Source: an uncultured Lachnospiraceae bacterium (GTDB taxonomy: Bacteria > Bacillota > Clostridia > Lachnospirales > Lachnospiraceae). From it: a stretch of DNA of 23,361 nt. The translations under genes and the position numbers were made by a program. The notes beneath the pieces are model-generated. The model had not been told where the DNA came from and did not search any database. It worked only from the letters and a program-made list of their open reading frames with translations. Of this stretch, positions 1-7,136 are shown one piece after another; positions within the stretch are counted from its first letter, which is position 1, and every line of letters begins with the position of its first letter. The stretch spans positions 1 through 23,361 of the forward strand of contig CARQVR010000046.1 in assembly GCA_949051815.1 (NCBI GenBank), read 5' to 3'.

Positions 1-1
1 A

Positions 2-673
2 TCCATGGGTGCCGAATACAGGGATATCCTTGGATATCTGCCGCAGGAGTCCGGCTATTATCCGAACTATACGGCAAAGGCGTTTTTGCTATATATGGCG
101 GCGCTCAAAGGCATTCCAGGGGATGTGGCCAAAAAGCGCGTGCAGGAGCTTCTGGAAGTCGTTGGTCTGAGTGATGTGGCCGGAAAGAAAATGAAAACTT
201 TTTCGGGTGGCATGAAGCAGCGGGTGGGGATCGCGCAGGCGCTTCTGAATTATCCGAAGCTGCTGATTATGGACGAGCCGACGGCAGGGCTTGATCCAAA
301 AGAAAGGGTGCGTTTCCGCAATCTGATCTCTGACTATGCAGGGGATCGGATCGTCCTTCTCTCCACCCATATCGTGTCGGATATCGAAGCCATCGCGGAC
401 GAGGTGCTGGTGATGAAAAGGGGAAAGGTGCTGACACAGGGGACGGTTTCGGAACTGACGAAAAAAGCGGCAGGGAAGGTGTGGGAACTGACCGTATCCC
501 CGGCGGAAGCAAAAATCTGGCAGGAGAAGGCGGCGGTCGCCAATCTGCGGCATGAGGGGGAGCAGGTGGTGCTGCGCATACTGTCGGATGATAAACCAAC
601 AGATGGTGCGGTGTCTTGTGAAGCGGGGCTGGAGGATTTGTACCTGTATTCTATGTGTGAATATCTGAAATAA
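2..673 (+). CDS. ABC transporter ATP-binding protein (5' end outside window)
   Basis: This is the C-terminal two thirds or more of an ABC ATPase; the frame is open to the left edge, so the Walker A loop lies outside the window. Visible motifs, counted from the ATG at position 5, are the Q-loop (YLPQESGYYP, about residues 12-21), the ABC signature FSGGMKQR (about 66-73), Walker B LLIMDEPTAGLDP (about 86-98) and the H-loop LLSTHIVSD (about 118-126). A C-terminal extension of about 90 residues is typical of ATPases that drive ABC-2 type exporters. The ATG at 5 is an internal methionine, not a likely start. The permease gene follows 93 bases downstream, so the two probably form one exporter in the cytoplasmic membrane. 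The substrate cannot be told from sequence. Confidence 0.93.
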   Translation, partial: SMGAEYRDILGYLPQESGYYPNYTAKAFLLYMAALKGIPGDVAKKRVQELLEVVGLSDVAGKKMKTFSGGMKQRVGIAQALLNYPKLLIMDEPTAGLDPKERVRFRNLISDYAGDRIVLLSTHIVSDIEAIADEVLVMKRGKVLTQGTVSELTKKAAGKVWELTVSPAEAKIWQEKAAVANLRHEGEQVVLRILSDDKPTDGAVSCEAGLEDLYLYSMCEYLK

Positions 674-766
674 GAAGACAGGAGTGGAGTAAAAAATGCA
701 GGCGGAAATAAAAAGCGCCTCGAGCCGCTTGTGAAGACAGATACAGAAAACCGGGAGGAATCGGGA

Positions 767-2017
767 ATGGAACTATTTAAACTGGAACATAAAAAACTAT
801 GGCGGAAAAACAGCACACGGGTCTGTGTCCTGTTATGTTTTTTCTACTGCGTGATATTCGGGAGCGTTCTGGTCTGTCAGTGGCTCACTTTCGGAAGCAC
901 AAAAGATTATGGGACGGGCAGCAGAGAGTTTGACGGGTACGAAAATATAAAGGACTGTCAGACTTATTTTCATAAATACGGAGAACTGACAGACGAGACA
1001 TTGCAGGAATGGGTCAGGGATTATCAGCGTCTCCATAAGATGGTGGTGGAAGAAGAAAGTAAGCAGGGAGTTAAAAACAGGGAACTACTGAAACAATACC
1101 AGAACACGGGATGGGAGACGGTAAACAGTATGCTTAAGACACTTTATCCGGAATTGGAGAAACCGGACATGTTTGCCGTTATGATTATGGGCTGCTATGT
1201 GGAGCCGGAAAAACTTACGGGGATTTATGAGAGAAGGGAGCAGGCGATAGAGACGTTTCTCGATATCAGCGGACAGACAGGGGCGGAGCGGGACTATTTA
1301 CTGCGTATCAACGAAAAGGTGAAGACGCCTTTTTCATGGAAATGGGTGGAAGGATGGTCGAATCTTCTGGGAAATGCGGTATCCGGTCTGGGAACCGTGA
1401 TAGCGCTGTTTCTGGCAATCGTCCTATCATCCCTGTTTGCAGGAGAGTGGCATGACAATACAAGCCCGCTCCTTTTGACGACAAAAAACGGATGGCGGAA
1501 ACTTGCGTGTGCAAAGGTGCTCACAGGGCTTTCGTTTACGCTGGAATTATTTGCCCTGACAGCCGCTGGGATGATCGGTTCACAGCTTGTATTTCTGGGG
1601 ACGGAAGGGTGGGATATGCCCATACAGACGGTTAAAATGATCGCAATTGCACCCATGAATATGCTGCAGGCGGAAATTTACGAGTATGCCTTCACCCTGC
1701 TCGGTGCATGGGGCTTTGCGGGCGTTTCGATGCTGTTCTCGGCGCGCTGTAAGAATCATGTGCTGGCGCTTCTCCTCAGTCTTTCGGTGGTATATGTGCC
1801 TATGGCGCTCAGAAACCGTGTGCCTTTCCTGTTAGAAAAGGTATTTGATCTGCTGCCTTTGGTGGGAAGCGGGGCAGATATCTTCCGGACAAATACTTTT
1901 CGGATATTTGGACAGTATATCTGGTCACCTTATCTGCTGATCCGGGTGCCGCTTGCGATCGGGATTTTGTGTATGCCGTCTGCTGTGAGAGGGTGGTCGA
2001 GGCGGATGCGCAGGTGA
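767..2017 (+). CDS. ABC transporter permease, ABC-2-like
   Basis: A 416-residue membrane protein. The start chosen is ATG 767, which has GGGAGG eight bases upstream; the longer frame from GTG 731 has no good ribosome binding site. Residues about 17-40 form a first membrane helix (CVLLCFFYCVIFG). A hydrophilic, presumably extracytoplasmic region of about 160 residues follows, then a C-terminal block of five or six hydrophobic helices from about residue 200 (GTVIALFLAIVLSSLFAGEW onward). This single helix, large loop and helical bundle layout is common in ABC-2 permeases of Firmicutes. It pairs with the ATPase just upstream. It ends 66 bases before the convergent apbE gene, with no convincing terminator between them. 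Substrate unknown; export of a peptide or lipid-like compound is only a family-level guess. Confidence 0.85.
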   Translation: MELFKLEHKKLWRKNSTRVCVLLCFFYCVIFGSVLVCQWLTFGSTKDYGTGSREFDGYENIKDCQTYFHKYGELTDETLQEWVRDYQRLHKMVVEEESKQGVKNRELLKQYQNTGWETVNSMLKTLYPELEKPDMFAVMIMGCYVEPEKLTGIYERREQAIETFLDISGQTGAERDYLLRINEKVKTPFSWKWVEGWSNLLGNAVSGLGTVIALFLAIVLSSLFAGEWHDNTSPLLLTTKNGWRKLACAKVLTGLSFTLELFALTAAGMIGSQLVFLGTEGWDMPIQTVKMIAIAPMNMLQAEIYEYAFTLLGAWGFAGVSMLFSARCKNHVLALLLSLSVVYVPMALRNRVPFLLEKVFDLLPLVGSGADIFRTNTFRIFGQYIWSPYLLIRVPLAIGILCMPSAVRGWSRRMRR

Positions 2018-2083
2018 GAGCGTCTGGGTATCATTTGTCCTGCATATGGCCGCAGTATGCTGCAAAGAGCAAGTGCAGCAGGT

Positions 2084-3133
2084 TCAAGGGAAATTTTCCG
2101 AGCGGTACTGTGCGCCGTCCCTTGTAACCAAAAGATAGGCCACGTCCTTTTCTCCGTCGAGAAACTGCCGCCCTTTTTCCAGCCCGAGACAGAGGCAGGC
2201 GGTGGAAAGGGCGTCCGCCTTTACGGAGGAGGGACATATAATGGTCACTCCGGCCAGCTCGTTCTCCACAGGATAGCCGGTGGCGGTGTCAAGAACGTGG
2301 TGGTAGAGCACGTCGTTCTCGTAGAAACACCTCTCGTAGATGCCGGATGTCACGACGGAGGTATCGCGGATCTCCACAGTGTCAAGAGACTTTCCGGACG
2401 CGGCAAAAGGCTCCTGAACGCCGACGCGGAAAGGAGAGCCGTCCGGCTTTTCGCCGATGGCCAGCACATTGCCGCCCAGACTGATGCAGGCGCTTTTTAC
2501 GCCTTGTGAGAGCAGATATGCTTTCATTTTGTCCGCGATATAGCCCTTGGCGATGAAGCCGAGATCGACGGCGGCATCCTTGTCAGTCAGGGTGACGGTG
2601 CGGTAGACGGACTCTCCGGTTTCGTCCGAGGGGGCGACACCGAAACAGATGGCATCGTAGGAGACATGGGAGAGCGCTTCTTGGATCTCGGTATCCTCCG
2701 GCACATGCGCTTCGCCGTCGGAGCCGAAGTGCCACAGTTCACTCAACGGGCGGATGGTGGGATCGATAACGCCTTCCGTCGTGTTAGCGTAGTCTGCCGC
2801 TATTACAAGAAGGGAAGCCGTCTCCTCCGATACGGTGACGGTCTTACCGCCAGCGTGATTGATGTTCCACACATCCGAGCCTTTCTTTGTGGCGCTGAAA
2901 AGATTCTCATATTTTTCTGCCAGATCAAAGCAGCCGTCTAAAATCTCTTCCTCTGTCGTATCATACAGAGTGATTTGAATGACGGTATCGAAATAAAAGC
3001 CCGTCCGGGAGATCGGCTCCGTGTTTCCGGCGCATCCGGTCAGTGCGATTGGAATAAGCAAAATTGCGGCCGTAAGGACGGTGATAAGCCATATGTCAGA
3101 TATTTTCTGTTTTTCTTTGTAACATAGTTTCAT
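2084..3133 (-). CDS. apbE: FAD:protein FMN transferase, ApbE-family lipoprotein
   Basis: A 349-residue protein of the ApbE family. These enzymes attach FMN from FAD to a threonine or serine of target proteins outside the membrane, using a divalent metal. The N-terminus is a lipoprotein signal: hydrophobic stretch at about residues 14-31, then lipobox LTGC with the lipidated cysteine at residue 34. Family motifs are present: FYFDTVIQITLYD near the N-terminus, DLGFIAKGYIAD (the G-x-x-K-G-x-x-x-D pattern), LGGNVLAIG, HHVLDTATGYPV and the C-terminal ADALSTACLCLG. Length fits the family. It lies 57 bases downstream of the hydrolase gene on the same strand, so co-transcription is likely. No Rnf, Nqr or other flavinylation substrate is visible nearby, so its target lies elsewhere in the genome. 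Confidence 0.93.
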   Translation of the reverse strand: MKLCYKEKQKISDIWLITVLTAAILLIPIALTGCAGNTEPISRTGFYFDTVIQITLYDTTEEEILDGCFDLAEKYENLFSATKKGSDVWNINHAGGKTVTVSEETASLLVIAADYANTTEGVIDPTIRPLSELWHFGSDGEAHVPEDTEIQEALSHVSYDAICFGVAPSDETGESVYRTVTLTDKDAAVDLGFIAKGYIADKMKAYLLSQGVKSACISLGGNVLAIGEKPDGSPFRVGVQEPFAASGKSLDTVEIRDTSVVTSGIYERCFYENDVLYHHVLDTATGYPVENELAGVTIICPSSVKADALSTACLCLGLEKGRQFLDGEKDVAYLLVTRDGAQYRSENFP

Positions 3134-3190
3134 CTGTTTTACTTTCCCACATCATAATTTTGCCTGTTGCAATTTCTCATTATGAGTTGA

Positions 3191-4024
3191 CTATATAGTT
3201 TCAATCCATGTAAAAAAACGATCCAGTCCCTGATTCGTCTCCCGCGTTTCCAGAAACATCCCCGCCGTATACCATGAGTGCGTGTTGCGCTTATCTGTCA
3301 CAGAATAGAGTTCGCATGGAATTGCAAGGCTTCGGGCTTTTTTATAAAAATCCTCCGCACAGGAATAGGAGATCAGTCCGTCGTGTCTGCTTTGGATTAA
3401 CAGCATCGGGATATCACTTTTTTCTATAAGAGAACAGGGTTCTCCCTGCGCCCTGTCATACCCTTTTGCAAACAACTGATTCAGAAGAAGCCTTACGGAT
3501 AGAGAATCTTTTTCTGAGAAACGGTAGGGGCCGCCCACGCCGATAAACCCGATCACAGGGGAGATATCAATGTCATAGGTTTCCTGTATTTTCTTACTGT
3601 AACAGAGGATGGAGGACAAATGCGCACCGGCAGAAGGACCGGAGATCACGATCTTTGAGGCGTTGATTCCTTTTTGGTTCAAAAAAGTGATGGCTGCCTG
3701 ATAGCCGTGGCACACGTCTTCGATCTGGCAGGGATATTTGTTTTTAGGCGATAGTCTGTATCCGAGAGAAACGAAGCGGCAGCCGTTTTTGGCGACGCAC
3801 TGTCCGACAAAATCAAACAGCTTCGGAGATCCGGCATTCCAACCGCCGCCGTGTACCCAGATGATTATTTTATCCGTGGTTCTGGTCTGCGGCTCATAGT
3901 ATAAGAAATATTGATGGCTGTCACTGCCGAATGATACGGTCTGTGGCTTGATTTCTTTTTTCACTCGAAGCATTTTCATATATAAGCCCCAGTAGCTGAG
4001 ACTTTCGCGAATGGAATCTTTCAT
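3191..4024 (-). CDS. Alpha/beta hydrolase (HSL/BD-FAE-like esterase)
   Basis: A 277-residue alpha/beta hydrolase. The oxyanion-hole motif HGGGW is at residues 58-62, the nucleophile elbow GPSAG has Ser131, and the likely acid and base are Asp215 (in SRHDGLI) and His249 (in NTHSW), so the triad looks complete. HGGGW plus GxSxG places it among hormone-sensitive-lipase-like carboxylesterases. There is no signal peptide, so it is probably cytoplasmic. The start is supported by GGAGG upstream on the minus strand (about 4034-4038). Its upstream leader would run straight into the structured element at 4048-4233, so its promoter lies in or beyond that element. It is followed by apbE on the same strand. 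The substrate is unknown; an acyl or acetyl ester is an inference from the family. Confidence 0.88.
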   Translation of the reverse strand: MKDSIRESLSYWGLYMKMLRVKKEIKPQTVSFGSDSHQYFLYYEPQTRTTDKIIIWVHGGGWNAGSPKLFDFVGQCVAKNGCRFVSLGYRLSPKNKYPCQIEDVCHGYQAAITFLNQKGINASKIVISGPSAGAHLSSILCYSKKIQETYDIDISPVIGFIGVGGPYRFSEKDSLSVRLLLNQLFAKGYDRAQGEPCSLIEKSDIPMLLIQSRHDGLISYSCAEDFYKKARSLAIPCELYSVTDKRNTHSWYTAGMFLETRETNQGLDRFFTWIETI

Positions 4025-4047
4025 GGGCAGGTACCTCCGGGACCCGG

Positions 4048-4233
4048 GTTTTATGACTGCGGTTGTTACAATTCACACCCACGCCAGATTTCGTACTGAT
4101 TTACGATTATTCAGTGTGAATTGCAACGATGATGCACACAAAATGCCCAAAAACCGGCATTTTGGCGCTGGCTCCGACACCATGCAGCAAGTGCATGGTG
4201 CGGGGGTGAAAAGTAACCTGCGGTCATCAAAAC
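4048..4233. repeat. Structured inverted-repeat element, multibranch fold, MITE-like or ncRNA
   Basis: A 186-base non-coding segment made almost wholly of nested palindromes. The outer arms are 4048-4069 and 4213-4233: gtttt/aaaac, then atgactgcgg/ctgcggtcat (10 pairs, G-T counted), then gttac/gtaac, with small bulges. Inside lie three separate hairpins. A pairs 4070-4078 aattcacac with 4114-4122 gtgtgaatt. B pairs 4140-4147 aaaatgcc with 4156-4163 ggcatttt. C pairs 4178-4186 caccatgca with 4192-4200 tgcatggtg. The result is a closed cloverleaf-like fold. No transposase or clear target duplication is seen. It sits between divergent genes, abutting the hydrolase leader and ending 22 bases before the -35 box of the GH25 promoter. 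It could be a small non-autonomous mobile element or a structured RNA; the strand is unknown. Confidence 0.72.
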
Positions 4234-4255
4234 ATCGAAGAAGAATGCGGGCAAG

Positions 4256-4284
4256 TTGCCATTTCCCAGATATCATGGTATCAT
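4256..4284 (+). promoter_or_regulatory. Predicted sigma-A promoter for the GH25 gene
   Basis: TTGCCA at 4256-4261 and TATCAT at 4279-4284 are separated by exactly 17 bases. Transcription would start near 4291, giving a leader of about 50 bases before the ATG at 4340. Confidence 0.55.
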
Positions 4285-4339
4285 ATCTTCGGAAGAAAAT
4301 ACAGTGGTGTTTCTATGCTTAGAAAGGAATGAAGGATAT

Positions 4340-5509
4340 ATGAAGTTACCGGGTGAAGAGGAAGTACGGGGCGGCGCAGGCCCTTCCGTGATCTATATGG
4401 TAATCGGTGTGTCCGCCTTTATACTGATTGTCCTGTTTGCCGTGTTCAAAGGAAACGACAATAAGCGCGGAGGCAGCGAGTATCTGCAGGAAGTACGGGA
4501 GCAGAAAGAGGAAGAAATGAAGCAGGAGGAGCTTGCGGCGGTTCAGGAGGAAGAAATGAAGCCGAAGCTGCGCGCGGAGGATATGGATTTCTGGGATATG
4601 TATCCGGAAGAGACGGAGGCAGAGGAGTCTGAAGCGGACGAAACGGGTAATGTGGCGTCTAAAAATCCTTATACCGAGAAGGCGGAACGGGAAAAAGAGA
4701 ATGAAAGGCAGAAGGAAGAGGAGCTGCAAAACGATCCGGCCACGGACGGGAAGCATACCCTGATCACAAACAGGGACGGCACGGAGGAATGGGTGCTGAT
4801 CAGTCCTTATCTGACAAAAAACACTTACGATTTCACGAAGATGGAGGACAAGGCCGGTTTGAAGCGGTATATGGAGAACGGCAGAAAAACCTCCTACGTT
4901 GGCGTAGATATTTCCAAGCATACGGGGAAGGTTTATTTTCCGAGCCTGAAAGCGGCGGGGGTGGATTATGTGATGATCCGTCTGGGCAGCCGCGGTTACA
5001 GTACCGGACAGATCACGCTGGATGAGAATTTTAAGGAGAATATTGAGGGGGCGATTGAGGCCGGGCTCGATGTGGGAATCTATTTTTATTCGCAGGCTGT
5101 CTCTCAGGACGAGGCGGTTCAGGAGGCGAACTTTGTGGTGCAGAATCTGGAGCCTTACAGGGCACATGTGAAGTATCCGGTCGCTTTTAATATGGGGTTT
5201 GTATCAAACGATAAGTCGAGAATTGAAGGGCTTGGCCGCGAGGATAAGACGGCGGTCACGGTGAGCTTTCTGGACGCGGTCAGGGCGGCGGGTTACGTGC
5301 CCATGATTTATGGGGATAAGGAGTGGCTGATCAAAGAGGTGGATCTGACAAAGCTGCAGGATTATGACGTGTGGCTTTCGCAGGAGGAGGAGATTCCGGA
5401 TTATCCTTACCGCTATGCCATGTGGCAGTATAATACGGACGGCGTGCTGAACGGCATAGACGGCGGCGCGGATTTAAATATCTGCTTCGTCAGCTATTCG
5501 GAACGGTAG
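4340..5509 (+). CDS. Membrane-anchored GH25 lysozyme-like protein with degenerate active site
   Basis: A 389-residue protein started at ATG 4340, behind GAAGGA; the longer frame from 4256 would begin inside the promoter. Residues about 16-36 form one membrane helix. Residues about 37-160 are a very acidic, Lys/Glu-rich, probably coiled or extended stalk. From about residue 185 there is a GH25 domain: VGVDISKHTG (Asp190), YVMIRLGSRGY, AGLDVGIYFYSQA, QEANFVVQNL, YVPMIYGDKEWL and a closing MWQYNTDGVLNGIDGGADLN. GH25 enzymes cleave the MurNAc-GlcNAc bond of peptidoglycan and carry a D-x-E pair after the YPVAF strand. Here that place reads YPVAFNMGFV, with Asn284 and Gly286, so the usual catalytic pair is lost. 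It may bind rather than cut the wall. The last 16 bases overlap the convergent gene. Confidence 0.88.
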   Translation: MKLPGEEEVRGGAGPSVIYMVIGVSAFILIVLFAVFKGNDNKRGGSEYLQEVREQKEEEMKQEELAAVQEEEMKPKLRAEDMDFWDMYPEETEAEESEADETGNVASKNPYTEKAEREKENERQKEEELQNDPATDGKHTLITNRDGTEEWVLISPYLTKNTYDFTKMEDKAGLKRYMENGRKTSYVGVDISKHTGKVYFPSLKAAGVDYVMIRLGSRGYSTGQITLDENFKENIEGAIEAGLDVGIYFYSQAVSQDEAVQEANFVVQNLEPYRAHVKYPVAFNMGFVSNDKSRIEGLGREDKTAVTVSFLDAVRAAGYVPMIYGDKEWLIKEVDLTKLQDYDVWLSQEEEIPDYPYRYAMWQYNTDGVLNGIDGGADLNICFVSYSER

Positions 5510-6291
5510 TCCAGAAGACGGGAAGAAACCTGAATAGAATGATACAGACCGGCGTAGACATCGGGAGCGATTCCCTCCATGTAATTTGGGGAATAGGCTT
5601 TGTCTACGCCTGCTTTTTTTAACAGGTCGATTGCTTTGTTGTAGGCGATGGCAGCCTCCGTTTCCGTATCGTAAGTGCCCACTTTTACATAGCCTTTTAC
5701 ATGGATTTTTACAAGGTATCTGGTGCGGCCCTTTTCCTGTACGGCGCTTACGCCGTGAAAGCGGTTGAAAATTTCAATGTTTTCATAGCGCAGGTCATTC
5801 TGATTGCCGTTTATGAAACGGTAGTCCCGTCCTTCCACGGCGTAGTTTTTGATGCCGTAGCGGCTCATAATATTGATCTGCATACCGTAGTCTGCCACGA
5901 AATAGTGACCGCCCCGTCTGGAAATTCTGCGGGAGGAATAATAGAACAGATCGTCTTTGTCAAAAATAAAAAATTCTGTGGGAGAAAAATAGTAGTAAAA
6001 AAAGCGGGGACGAATGTAAATGGGCGAGGAAAAATAAAGCCCGTTGTCCCGGAAATTAATCAGACAGACCCATTTGGCGAAAGAAAGAGGAGAGTCTTCG
6101 CAATAGTCCTCAAGCCGGATGGAAGAATCATTTAAGAGCGCGGAGCCTGTGCAGTAGATCTCATGCGCTTTTTTCATATCGTTGTGGCTGCCGAGGCTGA
6201 TATGTTTATTGCGATAAGTTAATGAAGCGCGATAGTATTGGCTTCCGTCCTTCTTTTTTGCTGTATATACGCCCTGTAATGGCTGATTCAT
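5494..6291 (-). CDS. AP2-domain protein with degenerate HNH-like region
   Basis: A 265-residue protein with a near-ideal AAAGGAGG ribosome binding site. Residues about 178-236 match the AP2/ERF-like DNA-binding fold: FHGVSAV, RYLVKIHVKGYVKVGTYDT, ETEAAIAYNKAIDLL and a final Asn/Pro segment. Residues about 6-52 (QGVYTAKKKDG, YRASLTYRNKHISLGSHND, KKAHEIY) look like a second, weaker copy. Between them, residues about 156-176 (RDYRFINGNQNDLRYENIEIF) resemble the core of HNH homing nucleases (DHINGDxxDNRxENL), but the metal-binding His-His start is missing. Bacterial AP2 domains occur mainly in HNH homing endonucleases, so this looks like a nuclease derivative kept for DNA binding. Residues 80-120 are rich in Tyr and Phe. 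A role as a regulator is inferred only. It overlaps the GH25 gene tail to tail by 16 bases. Confidence 0.8.
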   Translation of the reverse strand: MNQPLQGVYTAKKKDGSQYYRASLTYRNKHISLGSHNDMKKAHEIYCTGSALLNDSSIRLEDYCEDSPLSFAKWVCLINFRDNGLYFSSPIYIRPRFFYYYFSPTEFFIFDKDDLFYYSSRRISRRGGHYFVADYGMQINIMSRYGIKNYAVEGRDYRFINGNQNDLRYENIEIFNRFHGVSAVQEKGRTRYLVKIHVKGYVKVGTYDTETEAAIAYNKAIDLLKKAGVDKAYSPNYMEGIAPDVYAGLYHSIQVSSRLLDYRSE

Positions 6292-6313
6292 GGGTCGCGC
6301 CTCCTTTTAAGTA

Positions 6314-6341
6314 ATTGTACCATTTTTGAGAAAAAAAACAA
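6314..6341 (-). promoter_or_regulatory. Predicted promoter for the AP2-domain gene
   Basis: On the minus strand TTGTTT (6336-6341) and TACAAT (6314-6319) are spaced by 16 bases. The start would be near 6307, giving a very short leader before the GGAGG and ATG at 6291. Confidence 0.4.
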
Positions 6342-6440
6342 ATTCAGAAATATTTTTCCTGTTTTCTGCATAGAATATGATAGCAGCCAAATGAGTCACA
6401 GTGTTTCAAACAGTAAACTGCTTTGACTATGGAGGAAAAG

Positions 6441-7061
6441 ATGTACAGGAAATATATTACCGGCTTCTTTTTGGCGGGGATGACCATATTATCATCATGG
6501 CTTTGCGTCAGGGAGCTGAAAATTGACCGGATATCGGCCAAGCCTGCTTTTCGTATGGAATATCTGGACACGTCGATGGAGGAAGATAAGCAAAGTTTTG
6601 TAGAGATGCTTGAGAGTGTATCTTCCGGACAGCGCGTGGTAGATTACGAGGTATTGGAACAGACGAAGAAGTATCAGTTGTCGGACAAGGACTATGATGC
6701 GTTACTTCGGATTGTGGAAGCGGAGGCAGGCGGAGAGGATCAGGACGGCAAGCTTCTGGTGGCTAATGTGGTTTTAAACAGAGTGAACAGCGAATTGTTC
6801 CCGGATACGGTGTATCAGGTGGTCATGCAGAAGGAGCAGGGGATCGCCCAGTTTTCCCCAACCGTGGACGGCAGATATCAGAATGTCCGTGTCAGTGAAG
6901 ACACGGTTGCGGCGGTGGAGCGCGCCCTGTACGGAGAAGATATTTCTCAGGGAGCGTTGTATTTCTGCGCCCGCGAAAAGGCTGATTCCGACAAGCTCAA
7001 ATGGTTTGACAGAAAACTGACCAGACTTTTTTCCTATGGACACCATGAATTCTTCCAGTAA
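6441..7061 (+). CDS. SleB-like cell wall hydrolase
   Basis: A 206-residue protein of the SleB/Hydrolase_2 family. ATG 6441 is preferred because GGAGG ends five bases upstream; the ATG at 6429 lacks such a site. Residues about 5-22 form an N-terminal membrane anchor or signal (ITGFFLAGMTILSSWLC). After a linker, residues about 85-200 carry the domain: ALLRIVEAEAGGE (matching the EARGE motif, with Glu95 the probable catalytic residue), LLVANVVLNRV, FPDTVYQVV, IAQFSPTVDGR and GALYFCARE. SleB is the spore cortex lytic transglycosylase; related vegetative proteins remodel peptidoglycan. This one lacks SleB's peptidoglycan-binding domain, so a general wall hydrolase is likelier than a germination enzyme. 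Threonine synthase follows 75 bases later, probably from its own promoter. Confidence 0.85.
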   Translation: MYRKYITGFFLAGMTILSSWLCVRELKIDRISAKPAFRMEYLDTSMEEDKQSFVEMLESVSSGQRVVDYEVLEQTKKYQLSDKDYDALLRIVEAEAGGEDQDGKLLVANVVLNRVNSELFPDTVYQVVMQKEQGIAQFSPTVDGRYQNVRVSEDTVAAVERALYGEDISQGALYFCAREKADSDKLKWFDRKLTRLFSYGHHEFFQ

Positions 7062-7067
7062 GGATTG

Positions 7068-7096
7068 TTGCGCAGACCTTGAAAGTGTGATACTAT
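7068..7096 (+). promoter_or_regulatory. Possible promoter for threonine synthase
   Basis: TTGCGC (7068-7073) and TACTAT (7091-7096) are spaced by 17 bases just upstream of thrC. The match is moderate. No T-box or other riboswitch is visible in this short gap. Confidence 0.35.
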
Positions 7097-7136
7097 TCAA
7101 GTTGGCAATGCACTACACTTTACACAGAAGAAAGGT

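Noticed and set aside
2018..2083. Terminator between the ABC permease and apbE
   Set aside because: Only a six-pair tgctgc/gcagca stem with a large loop and no T-run was found.
2057..2509. Plus-strand ORF of 150 codons opposite apbE
   Set aside because: It is the antisense shadow of a clear ApbE coding region and resembles nothing known.
4011..4322. Plus-strand ORF of 103 codons across the structured element
   Set aside because: It covers palindromes and a promoter and lacks a ribosome binding site; the sequence is explained by the inverted repeats.
4346..5167. Long minus-strand ORF of 273 codons opposite the GH25 gene
   Set aside because: It is an antisense shadow made open by the Glu/Lys-rich stalk codons; it has no ribosome binding site or known domain.
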